Origin: Sipunculus nudus
Taxonomy: Eukaryota > Annelida > Sipuncula > Golfingiida > Sipunculidae
DNA: 64,000 nucleotides
Assembly (NCBI GenBank): GCA_026874595.1
Contig: CM049308.1
Coordinates: 38,093,027 to 38,157,026 of the forward strand
Direction: 5' to 3'
Positions within the stretch are counted from its first letter, which is position 1; each line of letters begins with the position of its first letter. The notes under the pieces were generated by a model. That model saw only the letters and a list, made by a program, of their open reading frames with translations. It made no database searches and was not told where the DNA came from. The position numbers and the translations under genes were made by a program. This document shows, piece by piece, positions 41,791 through 54,050 of this stretch.

Positions 41791-44744
41791 CTAACCCAGC
41801 ACAATACATGCAACTTTTCAACCCACTTCAGGAAGAGCGTCTTAAAAATAAAGTGCCCAATAAGGACAAGTCAACTTCTTCCACAGTTTGTGGCTGCATT
41901 AAAATAATTTAGTATTTGATTCTTTTGTTACATCCTTAGTGTTCTACATATTTTCTAAGAAATCTTTTATGAATTTTACTATTCACATACGTAAAATGTT
42001 TCACTCTTTTTTTATGGTAATTGGATTTTTCCAACTCTTACAAATGTTTGATGAATCACTGTGAACATACAGCAGTTACTTAATCTTGTACAATCTGGCT
42101 GATTTATCATGTATTTCATTATTTCTATGAGGCTCTATTTGCACCAAATTTGTATTTATGTTAAAGTTCCAAATGTGATGGTACAGGCTATATATGGCAA
42201 ATGTGTAATTTGTAGTATTTAATTGTCATGATTGATTGCATGAATGTAACCTAGTAAAGCTTCAAGTATTTACAAATGGAGGCCTAGTTGTAGGATTCTA
42301 ATTTTAAATTTATATTAAAGTGATACCAACCAAGGATTCGGTATTATGAAAATATTAGGTGTTTAATGAGGGTGCTTTCAGTATTGCTCTGATAGATTCT
42401 TTTGGTACACTAATCAGAATAGCAGCTGATATGCCTCTCTACTATGCTGAATTGCTGAGAAATCTTCAGTCATGGAAGACTTTGTTGATGACAGCCTTTT
42501 CTGTATTTTATATTACCCTTTTTGGCTGTAAAAAATTGGCTGTAGTCAGACTGAAGCCAGGAACACTGAAAGTAAATATATTGGTATGTCTGAATTATGT
42601 AAAAGCTCATTCATGATCTGAGATCAGTTTTGCTACCTTCTAAAACATATAAATATTATACAGTCAGTTTTATATTATTGCGATACTTGCGGTTGTTACA
42701 GTCCATGCAAAAATTTATAGTATTGGGACATTTAATTTGCAGTTTTTTCATGCTAGTAAACCTAAGTTGTTTTCTGCTTCAGGATGTGTTAGGTTAGATT
42801 GTAGAAAACTGTCCAACATAAAAAAATATATCTTAAAGGAGTATACTTCATATAAAAAAATTAACACTCGTAAAATATAATGCATGTTTCAAGTTTTCTT
42901 TTGGAAGAAGAAAGATATTTAATGTTAAGAAAAATTTGATACACTTATATGTTCTTATATCTATTAGAAAATTCAAGAGCAACTTTTTCAGAGTTTTTTA
43001 TCAAATAATTATTCAACTTTACAGTTTTAACTCGCTGACTAAGACGCTTTGGCTTTTAAGTGTTTAGAATGAAATGCAAGCTGTAAATTTTCAGTTGTAA
43101 ATTGTTATAGGTTTAAACTTATTTATTATATATTAAAGCTATGAGAGCAGCTACTTTAACCATTATTTAAATGTTTTGAATCTGTTTTCTCTTGAATTGT
43201 CAACTTAGTTGATTTTTTAAATTAAATTAAATTTCTGAAATTAAATATTGAAATAAAACTTGCAAATTGGTGTATACATTATAGCATTTCATTCAAATCT
43301 CTTAAGCTGGCTGGGCATTATTTAGCATAACACTGGTGCTTGCAGTCAGGTATATTGAGTAAAAGTTCATATAATTTCATTTTTAGCTAAACTGGCAATA
43401 TGTTAAACCAGTTTTTAGAAATTATAATTAAGATTTTTCTTAATCAAATGGATTCTTTCATCACCAATCTTTTTTTCATTATTGCAATTATTAAATTAAA
43501 TGTGTATTATTATACTGTAGTTCACCTCCACTTTCTTCCTTATTGTATATTTAAAAGGGTTTCACACAGTCCAAGTGGGTATTTATTACATGCATGTTAC
43601 AGTCAGAATATGAAATCTTTAATTTTACAAATGTGTAATCATTAGAGGCTCCAGCATCTTTCAGGTTGTCCATAAAATTGTAAAATTGACACCAAACACA
43701 CCAAATGTGTAAGTAATACAACTCGGTAGAGCAAATTATGTGTATATTTATATGCTGAACATTTTTAAAATATTAATAAAAAAATTAAATATTGCCTCAT
43801 TTCCATCTATTAGGATTTTTTACAAATTTTCTCTTTACCAATTCCAGCTGAGCGCCATGACCCAAAAGTTCCTTGTTATTCATTGTGCAGAGATCAGATT
43901 AGGTTTGCTAGGTTTAATTATTGTTGTAATTCATAGTTAATAATATTTGTATATACAGCTATGGGGAAGACAAAATTGTACCAGTACTGGTACATTCAGT
44001 ATTGATATGATAAATGAGTACGTGCAGACAACAGATATTTAAGTAGATACTAAATAACCTTATCTTATTGCTGTTAATGTGCGTGACTACATCTCTTGTA
44101 AAAGAACACTTACAGAAAACTGTGCATTTCAGATATAATATACATGGCCATTTCTGATAAAGGTATGCACTATGTATTCCACATTTTTATGCCAAGCATT
44201 TTTAAACTAACGAAAATTATGTAGAAGCCATGAACTGCCATCAAACTATCAGCATTGCCCATTTTAAATATACTGATATATAAAAAATTCTTTTTTTCAT
44301 CTTTTGAGATAAGAGTTCCTGCCTTTTATAATGATATGGGACCAGTTATGAGTCTTAGACTCATACATGATATTTTAAATCACTTTTTATATGTTTCTAT
44401 ACCCACAAAAAGTAATTCTGTTTTGATATATGTTTCTATTATTATGATAGATATTGTTTCGTCTTCAGCACCTGGCTGTAATGTATTTGATCTGGGAAAT
44501 TTAAGGAGGCAATCAATAATTTCCTGGTAGCTTTATATAATAACCTATAATTGATAACCCATACTGGAAACGTTTCCTGTTCAGTGCATCCTCTAAATAA
44601 GAAAGCATTGTCTAAGGAATAAATGTTATCTTTCCAGTAAATTTGTAAGTTGTTTCATCAGAAGCACCTCGTCAGGTTTTCAAAATGGTTGCAGTGGACA
44701 TAAAACGGCAAAGACAAACAACAAAGAACATTTTCTGTGACTTT
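41791..44744 (+). other. AT-rich body of unit 2
   Basis: Counterpart of 29403-32339. The frame at 42359-42616 is open for 85 codons, unlike unit 1. Confidence 0.4.
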
Positions 44745-45440
44745 AAATATTTTTCAAAACATGTTTTAATTTGTAGACATTTTTGAGACATGATTAAATG
44801 CTAATATGCCTTCGATGGGCAAATGTAATTTTTTTTTAGGAAAACGACACTTTCTTTTGAAACATATTTCATATAAAAACATGAAACACAGTGACATGAT
44901 TTACTCTAAGTTAAAACATGTTTCTTTGGAAAACACATGTTTCGAAAAATGGGACAACTACATGTTTTAGACTGAACAGACGTTTTGAATAGTTACATGT
45001 TTTATGAAAGTGAAACATGTCTTAAAACATGTCTTATATGTAACATATTTCTTATAAAGACATGTAACACTGAGACATGTTTAACTCTAAGTTTAAAACA
45101 TGTTTCTTAGGAGAAAACATGTTTAAAAAAATGGGACAACTACATGTTTTAGGCTAAACAAATGTTTTAAATAGTAACATGTTTTATGAAAAATGAGACA
45201 TGTCTTAAGACATGTCATATATGCGACATATTTTTATATAAAAACATGTAACACAGAGACATGTTTTATCTTACTGTCCATGAAATTTTCTCTGTGTGTG
45301 AAACATGTTTTATATATAAACATGTTTCAAGGGGATAGAAAACATGTTTTCGCAGTTGAAACATCTGTGAGTCATGAAACATGCTGGAAACATGTTTCGA
45401 AAAATGGGACAGAATGGTGTTTTAAATAGAAACATGAAAC
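44745..45440 (+). repeat. Array of AACATGTTT palindromes (unit 2)
   Basis: Counterpart of 32340-33035, with a few point changes (for example a gained CACAGTGACATG block). Confidence 0.8.
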
Positions 45441-45619
45441 ATGTCCTCAGTTTTTAGAGTGAAGAGCTAGTCCTTATTCATTACCCCAAGTGACAAAGTA
45501 CTTCAATCATAATTTCCGCAAAAATTATTCGTAATGAATCCGAATTCAATAATTGCCTGAGCACACGTGTTACTGTATGATTTGATATAAAAGGTACCGT
45601 GTTCAGGCACCGCCCGCGT

Positions 45620-45865
45620 CAATTTTAACCCTCCGCATCAAAAATTTTTTTTTTGATTTTCATCTTTCAAGAAGATAAAGTTATACAGTTTTGATAAGAT
45701 TTCCTTTGTTATGTAGTACTTTAACCTGTTAAGAATGTTTTTCATTTATTTTCATTTGCCTTATCATATGACATTTTTATCAAAGCATACAAAAAAGGTA
45801 AAAAATAAAATATCGCCCGCCCACGCTGATTTATGAGAAAAAAGTGCATGAGAACCATACCTTTT
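45620..45865 (+). repeat. Dispersed repeat R1 (unit 2)
   Basis: Counterpart of 33205-33480. Confidence 0.75.
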
Positions 45866-46688
45866 TGGGCCTAATAACTCATTTATATCGGTAAATTTAA
45901 TTAAGTGTTGGTTATGTTCAATGTTCCATACGAAGACTGGCACACACATGCAAGAGACGCAGATGAAAAATTAAGAGGAAAAATATTGCATCGTTTGTTA
46001 ATTGTTCTCCATTTCTAAAATAGAATGTATTTTTTTCAATGAAAGTTCATTATGTGATTAAAACACGCAATATCCAGCCATTTAAGAGAAACCTGATCTC
46101 TGTATTGTCATTTCCCTTTTAGATTGAATAGATCAGCAGGAATTCAAATGTATGCCTCTGAGATTGGTGACGTAATGCCTATGAGAAATGCCCTCGAGAA
46201 TGCCCATGAAAATATAGATCTTATTTATTTTTGTGCAGGATATAAAAACGCATATTTCCTGTGTGTATATGGCATGATAACCAAAATATGACTCCGGCCG
46301 CGGCTGCAGTTCTACTGTTTTATACTGGTTTAAGTCAACTATATGTTCACAAACTACACTCTGTAGTCGATCTAAGGATGACAACGAGATTTCATGGGGA
46401 TATGACATCATTTTTTTCAGATATATTGTGTGATTAAACGGTAATTAAACAGTCGCGAGAAATTATCTAATACCCATAGATAAGGGTTGCCAGGCCAGTT
46501 GCTGATAAAATGGGGGTTAATTTGGTGGCGTTAGCCCCTCCCAACTCTCGACATTTTTTAAACAGACAAGCAGGTACACAATGACATTTTAGTTTTTCAA
46601 ATATTAAAGTATTCAATAAAATAAATCCGAAATAAAAGTTACTCCGCATTCATTCAGAATGCATGAGAAACATTATATCATATTTAAC

Positions 46689-48532
46689 TGAAAGACAACA
46701 GCTACACACCCTCCATCTATGGCTGTTGAATGACAAACACTACACGCCCTCTATGGCTATTGTACACGCCCTCATTTTCTGTTAAATGACAGCAGCTTCA
46801 CGCCCTCTATGTCTGTTGAATGACAGCAGCTAAACGCCTTTTATGGCTGTTGAATGACCACAGCTACACGCCCTTAATTGTTGTTGAATGACAACAGCTA
46901 CACCCCCTCTGTGGCTGTTGATTGACTAGAGCAACATGTCCTCTATGACTGTTAAATGACAACGACTACACGCCTTCTATAGCTGGTGTTTGACAACAGC
47001 TACACGCCCTCTATGGCTGTTGAATGACAACAGCTACACGCCCTCTATGGCTGTTGAATAACAAAAACTACACGCCCTCTGTAGTTGCTGTTGAATGACA
47101 AAAGCTACAGGTCTCCTATGGCTGTTATACACGCCTTCCTACACGCCTTCTGTGGTTATTGTACATGACCTCTATGGCTGTTGAATGACAAAAGCTATAC
47201 GCCCTCTATGGCTGTTGAAAGACAAGAGCTACAGGTACTCTATGGCTGTTGTACACGCCCTCTTTGGCTGTTGAATGACAACAGCAACTCGCCCTCTATG
47301 GCTGTTAATTGACAACAGGTACACGCCTCCTACGGCTGTCGAACCACAAGAGCTACTACCCTCTATGGCTGTTGAATGACAACAGCTTCACGCCTTCTAT
47401 GGCTGTTGAATAACAACAGCTACACGCCTTCTATGGTTATTGCGCACTCCCTTATTGGCTGTTGAAAGACAGCAGATACACGACCTCTATGTCTGTTAAA
47501 ACAACGGCTACACGTCCTCCATATCTGTTGAATGACAACAGCTACACGCCCTCTATAGCTGTCCAATGACAACAGATATACCCCCTCTATGACTGTTGAA
47601 TGGCAAAGACTACACCCCCTCTATGGCTGTTGAATGAAAACGGCTACACACCCTCTTTGGCTGTTGAACAGCAAAACGCCCTTGATAGTTGTTGATTGAC
47701 AACAGCTACACGCCCTCTATAGCTGTCGAATGACAACTGCGACACGCCGTCTTTGGCTCTTAATGACACGGCTACACGCCCTCTGTGGCTGTTGAATGGC
47801 AACAGCTACAGACTCTCTATAGTTATTGTACACGCCCTATATGCCTCTTTGGCTGTTGAAACAACAGCTACACGCCCTCTTTTGTTGTTGAATTATAACA
47901 GCTACTTGCCCTCTGTGGCTGTTGAATGACTACAACTACAGGTCCTCTATAGCAACAATGACAACAGCTACACGGCATCTATGAGTGTTGAATGACAACA
48001 GCTACACGCCCTGTATGGCTGTTAATAGACAACAGCTAAATGCCCCCTATGGCTGTCTAATGATCAAGGCTACACGCACTCTATGGCAATTGAATGACAA
48101 AAGCTACACATCCTATATGGCTCTTGAACGACAACAGCTATACCCCCTCTATGGCTGTCCAATAACAACAACTACACGCATTCTATGGCAATTGAATGAC
48201 AAAAGCTACACATCCTCTATGGCTCTTGAACGACAACAGCTATACCCCCTCTATGGCTGTCCAATAACAACAACTACACGCCCTATATGGCTTTTATACA
48301 CGCCCTCTTTGGTCGTTGAATTACAACAGCTAAACTCCCTCTATCGCTGTTGAATTACAATAGCTACACGCCCTCTGTGGCTGTTGATGACAACAGCTGC
48401 AGGTCCTCAGTGGCTGTTGATGACAACAGCTACAGGTCCTCTATGGCTGTTGTACACGCCCTCTTTAGCTGTGTAATGACAACAACTTCACACCCTCTAT
48501 GGCTTTTGAATGACAACGACTACACGCCCTCT
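46689..48532 (+). repeat. Hairpin-forming 34-bp minisatellite (unit 2, main block)
   Basis: As 34288-35680 but about 450 bases longer; the extra part includes a duplicated block with GGCTCTTGAACGACAACAGC (about 48120 and 48220). Confidence 0.9.
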
Positions 48533-48884
48533 TTTGACAACAAACAAAACAAACAAAAGCTTTATTCTAGGAAATGAAGGCCACAGGCCCATAGTTCCAA
48601 ATATATGTGAATTTAAAGTCAATACAGAAATAACTATGACAAAATGTATCAGTAATGCTAAGATGTTACTAATATATAAATTATTATAATCATGATTTAC
48701 AATAATTTTGAAAAAAAATAAATTAATAAAATTAAAGGGACATAATCAGGAGCAATATTATTTCTGTTCTTTCACACTTATAGTTCAGGTTTGATATATC
48801 CAAAAGTTTCCCAGCAAAACCATTCCAGCACATTTCTCATTTCCTCGCATACGACTGTTTAACACCTTGTGTATGTGAACACGG

Positions 48885-49190
48885 TCTGTTTACCATGACA
48901 AGGCCGCGTGACCGGAGGTCTGATTAAGAGGGGCAAAACGCGGTATTTCAGCCAGCGGGAACTGGTATTACAGTTTTTGAGCCAAGTCAGTCAGGGCATC
49001 CCCAGTTTGGCACGCATTGTGGCTCCGCGCAGCACACGGCCCGATGCACTGGGTTTATGTTGACACCTGCGATCGCGCCCGGTTCACTGTTTATAACACT
49101 CGTCTACAGGAGTAACCAAACGGTTTCAAGGCAATATTTTGGCAGGTACAGATTTATTTTAAAGGGAAGAAGCTATTTTTCGTGTTAACT
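48885..49190 (+). other. GC-rich block of unknown nature (unit 2)
   Basis: Counterpart of 36030-36340, with few changes. Confidence 0.4.
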
Positions 49191-49918
49191 CAACATGCTT
49201 AATAGGTGATTGGGCCCCTTTAAATAAAATTTCATGAGAAAATACAATCCATTCGTTCTGTGAAATTTTCTAATATGTATTTTACAACTGACCTGAAAAC
49301 AAATAACAAATTTAATACCTGGTTAAATATGTTGTTAACTTTGCTTTAAATGTCTACTTTACTTTTCCTCTAACTCATCTTTACTCAATTTGTATCTTTA
49401 CTATATATACAGTTGTGTACTAAACTGAAATTGTAATTAATAATAATAATAATAATAACATCAACACCAACAACAATAAGGAAAATAATTATTCATATCA
49501 GTTAAAGCGAAAAAAAAGAAGAATAGGAAAAATAAAGAATAAATCCAAATAAATAATAAACAAACAAACAACTGACAAACACTCGACTGGAATAAAGTGT
49601 CGTACAAGTCTGTACGGAAGACAATTTATATATACTAAAGGTATTCGTCTTCTTGTGTTCTGACTCAATTTAAATAGAACAATCAAGTATGATCCTGAAT
49701 GACAAATGTGCATTTACTATTCAATATATAGCATCTTAAGCAAAACAAAATATGTAAGTTAAAAATATTGTACACTCATATTATTAATTCTGCTATCTGT
49801 TCAAAGTGTGTTATTCAACTATAAAATTATGTCGAACATTGAATGACTGATAAACAAATATTGCTAATTTTAATATATGTGTTGGATTTTCTTAATTTAA
49901 TATTCCTTTAAAATTAAT

Positions 49919-50482
49919 TTAATTGGTCTCATACTTTTCAACTCCTAAATACATTTTGCTAAGTTCTGCACTCATTGGACATTCTAATATGAAATGGATC
50001 TCATCCTCTACAATGTTGTATACATGATTTAAGCAGTACATACATATTCTTTCTTCTATGTTTAAATTTCGATGCCTCCCTGTTTCTATGGCTAATTTGA
50101 AATTAGAGCTAAATTTAAGTTTAGCTAATGCACATCCGTGGCTTTTATTTGGAACACAGACAGATATTTTTTCTAATGTTAACATAGATTTAAAAACACC
50201 ATATGAATACAATATATTACAGGATTTAATGTCATTTTGCCAATCTTGAACTGCCATGTCTGCGAGTCTCTGTCTAGTTAGAGTTAAAAACATTTTCTCA
50301 TCTCCCACATGTTGAGCCATCCATACATAGCCATAACCTGCTTGAAATAATAATTATCTTACATCACTGACCCAGTTATTTTTTCCATTATTATCTAAAT
50401 TAAATAAACATGAAAATATACGTTTTGGGAATCTGTTTGTTTCCATATGTAATAATCTTATCCAGTATTTCAGGCATTTCAA
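49919..50482 (-). pseudogene. LINE ORF2 C-terminal domain (unit 2), extra stop
   Basis: Counterpart of 36547-37110. A TCA to TAA change near 50354 introduces a stop not found in units 1 or 3, leaving an open stretch 50320-49919. Confidence 0.75.
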
Positions 50483-50607
50483 AGAGTATTTGACAAATAG
50501 TGGTAATCTACCACGTTCTCCTATGACAGCTGCATTAGTGTACTTGCACTTACTTTAAGAATATACTTACGAAATTTATACTGTACTCTTTGTACAATCA
50601 TGTTTTT

Positions 50608-51313
50608 TTAATAACCCCACAATTCACAGCCATATAGTAATATAGGTATCACCATGCTATCAAAATGAAAAAAGTTGTTTAACATTAAATGAGTACATTT
50701 CCTATAGAAAGCTTTTATAACACAAAATGCTTTGTAAGCTTGGATTATTTGTTGTTGATTTGTTTTTGTCCATGACAATTTTGTTGTGTGGAATATACCA
50801 AGATATTTGTAATTATAAACCACTTCTGACTTTTTGCCTTGGAAACACCAGTTTTCATTCTTTCGCCTCTTCTGAACACCATGACTTTTGTTTTTTGTTT
50901 CCAAATTCACTTTCATAACATATTTAACACAAAATTGCTGAAGCTTCTCTATCTGCTTTTGTAATCTGCCGACAGTATCTCCAAAATTCACGACATCATC
51001 AGCAAACATTAAAGTAGTTATATTTGGAAGGCTCTCATTAACATATACATCTTTACAATCAGAATTACCTAATATTTGTATATATTCATTGATAAATAGA
51101 GAAAAAAGTAAAGGAGGACATACAGTCTTGCCTCATCCCTACTGAACATTGAAAGTACTCTGTAAGCCCACTTTCTGATAATACACATGATTTCATATTT
51201 GTATATAATTACTGTAAAACCCTTAAAAGATATTTTCCCATTTAATACCATGGTTTATCAATTCATTCCATAATATATTATGTTGCAATGAATCGAAAGC
51301 TTTAGAACATTCG
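50608..51313 (-). pseudogene. LINE reverse transcriptase segment (unit 2)
   Basis: Carries motif A, the stretch deleted from unit 1, and the FADD box followed by KYLGIF and LSWTKTNQQQ. Upstream sequence to about 51720 still encodes GTVDNIFILQAIVQKYI and SPGPDGIS-like pieces (reverse transcriptase motifs 1 and 2) with frameshifts. Confidence 0.75.
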
Positions 51314-52240
51314 ACATACAAACAATAAAATATGCCTCTTTGTTTTGATATATATTTTTGGACTATGGCTTGTAAAATAAAAATATTATCGACAGTACCC
51401 TTTCCTATACCCTTCTTGTGCTTCCAACATCAAATTATGACTCCCAATATAATCTACTAATCTACTGTATAAGATTTTTGTCAAAATTTTCCCAGTTGTA
51501 TTTAATAATGAAATACCTCTATAGTTACCTGGATTATTAATTGAATTTTTCTTGTGGAGAGGAATATAATAGCTTTACACCACTCATCAGGAAAAATTCC
51601 AGAACGTAAAATATTGTTAAACAAAGATACCAATAAAGGCCGCAAACCGGATAGTATGGTTGTATAATTTCCAAAGATATTCCATCTGGACCTGGTGATT
51701 TCCCTTTTTGCATCTGATTTGCATCCGCTTGTATTATTTCATCTGTATGTATAGGTGTGTTGAAAGTAGGTTCTGCAAAGTGCTCAATGTTTATGGTAAT
51801 GTCATCATTTTGTAATTGGTAATCATTTTCAGTTTCATTTACACTACTCGTAAACAGATTTTTGAAGTAGTCTAACCATTGCTTAGCATCTATACTTTGA
51901 GTTCTCTTTTGTCTCTTATACTGTTTTACATATTTTGAATGTCTATCTTTCGGATTTATATTTATTTAATTCTTCTAGATTATCTGATTTTCTGTATCTG
52001 TATAATGTTGACAACTTTATTAGCTTTGCTTTGTTGCATTCTTCATCCCACCAATGTGGTTGACTTCTCTTATATGTATTTCCCTTTTTAACTTCAGATG
52101 TGATATTATATTACATATGATTTAAACATTTTACTGCTTCATTAAAATCAATATTAATTAGATTATTGAATTGTTCAATATATTTTAAAGTGATATTCTT
52201 GTCAATGTTTTTTATATTTGTAATGTCATTACATGGTAAT

Positions 52241-52706
52241 TTATATTTCACCCATGGGTAGGTTTCCATGTTTGTACAAATTTATTATTTCTGACTTAAG
52301 TTCGAGAGTACATTTTATGGGAAAATGATCTGAAATATCCTCAGTAAGGACAGCAAATGATTTAACAAAACAGAACAACTCAGTACTAATAATCATGTAG
52401 TCTACAACACTTTGTCCAGTTTGTGTAACGCAGGTAAATTCACCTGATAAATCTGCCATTTAAAATATGGATATTAAAAGCACCACATAACTGCTGCAAA
52501 GAGAAGCCAAACTTATTGGTTCTTCCACCTTTGGATATTCTTTTCATGTTAAATTCATCAGCAAGATAAGCATCATTTAATCCTACAAAATTTAAACAAT
52601 CATTTTTTATGTAAACTACCATATTACCAATTCTCGCATTAAGATCTCCCATCAAAATAATATTCTTATCAACAGCTACACGCCATCTGTGAGTGTTAAA
52701 TGACAA
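52241..52706 (-). pseudogene. LINE endonuclease C-terminal half (unit 2)
   Basis: As 39956-40421, with the same frameshift. Confidence 0.75.
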
Positions 52707-52862
52707 CAGCTACACGCCTTGTATGGCTGTTGATTGACAACAGTTACACGTCTCTATGGCTGTTTAATGACAACAGCTACACGCGCACTCTATAGCTGTT
52801 GAATGACAACAACTACACGCCCTCAGTGGCTGTTGAATGACAACAGCTACACACCCTCTACA
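52671..52862 (+). repeat. 34-bp minisatellite, short block (unit 2)
   Basis: Counterpart of 40387-40575. Confidence 0.85.
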
Positions 52863-53850
52863 GTTATAACCGTTAGGTAAATTCAGGACTACGTTTAAGA
52901 AAATCCCTGATGAAGTCTTTGCCATCCGAACAACATCAAAATATGTGTTTTCCCCCACCGCTTCCCGTATATAACTAAAACTTAAGGTAATGGTATTATA
53001 CTATTATTTTCAGAATAAGAAATGGTATATACGTACCAGAACGCCCTCTCTTAAACTGTGGTAGAAGCCTGTGTAACAAGGAAGGAAATACAAAAGGCCT
53101 ATTCACGGATTTTTGCTTACGGCCTCGTTAATTTCCTAAGTTTGGCCTCGTTCCCGAGTTCGATATCCGCATAAACGGGACAAAATTGCTGAACGTGTGA
53201 AGATTATTAGATCTTTAATGCAACAAATGACCAGAACATGTGAATGATGATAACTTCGGATAAGCGTGGAAGAATATCCGTCGGACTTCGACCCCTCCCC
53301 CCCCCGGTAACTTACACAAACACTTGGTAATAGTTGAAGTTTTCTAGAACATATTTGCAGGTAACGTATTTTTAATCCTCGATTAAATATAAAGAACATG
53401 TGATGTTTTACCTTGTTATTGTCAATGCCACTGAATTATTAAATGACAGATGCTTGCAACATATTTTGCTAACCAACAGCTTTAAACCCTGAGGGGTCTT
53501 TGATTCAATTGTTGTAAACATTCATATTATTCCATTAAAGAGGTATAACCTTTAGAGGCCTTATTCTTATATATCATCATTATGTTACCAGGCGTAAACA
53601 GTATTTGAATAAAATGTAAGAAGTGGAAATTTTCATTTTATGAAAAAAACCTCCATATAAATAACTGTTATAAATTCTTCTTGGACTTGTGTCAGTATCT
53701 AGCTGATGTCAGTGCATTCCATGCAGCTGCATGTATGTTTAAGAACTGTCAGCTGTGTTTCTGACAATTAATACTATTTCATCTTTTTGTCTAAACTGAC
53801 TATGGAAATAACACAATTTAGCCACTGATAAATTGCTACACCTTTTTCAG

Positions 53851-54050
53851 AAAGATGTCAAAGAAGATGCATTTTGTACACAAGAGGGTACAGAACCAAC
53901 ACCTGTTTTATCATAGACAATGGAGAAGTGAGGTCAGGTGCTATTTTGAGTGACCCCATGAAAATATGTTTAATTGAGAATGGTTCAGCATGGACAACCT
54001 CGTACCCACTTCGAGGTACAGTACTTCCTCACACTCTATTCCTAATATAA
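53851..54050 (+). CDS. Candidate terminal exon, unrecognised (unit 3)
   Basis: Same acceptor and 66-codon frame as in units 1 and 2, ending TAA 54048-54050. The overlapping second frame is truncated here by a single-base deletion near 54163, so the 66-codon frame is the better conserved of the two. Confidence 0.4.

Larger units (their letters stand above)
48533..52670 (-). mobile_element. 5'-truncated LINE in the minisatellite (unit 2)
   Basis: The most complete of the three copies. It includes endonuclease remains (52706-52440 and 52459-52241, split by the shared frameshift), reverse transcriptase (motif A near 51290-51313, FADD at 51009-50995, frame 51009-50608), C-terminal domain and an intact 3' region with AATAAA and a (TTTGT)n-like tail at 48533-48565. 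No piggyBac insertion. Confidence 0.8.
41064..53323 (+). repeat. 12.3-kb macro-repeat, unit 2
   Basis: 12,260 bases, collinear with units 1 and 3. It keeps the empty TTAA site of the piggyBac insertion (50685-50688) and the segments deleted in unit 1 (49378-49904, 51114-51285) and unit 3 (about 48665-49800), so it is closest to the ancestral layout. Confidence 0.95.

Noticed and set aside
47985-48577. Long frames of about 122 and 75 codons in the minisatellite (also 35263-35496 and 60048-60929)
   Set aside because: They are translations of the 34-bp repeat cycling through frames and have no start context or independent support.
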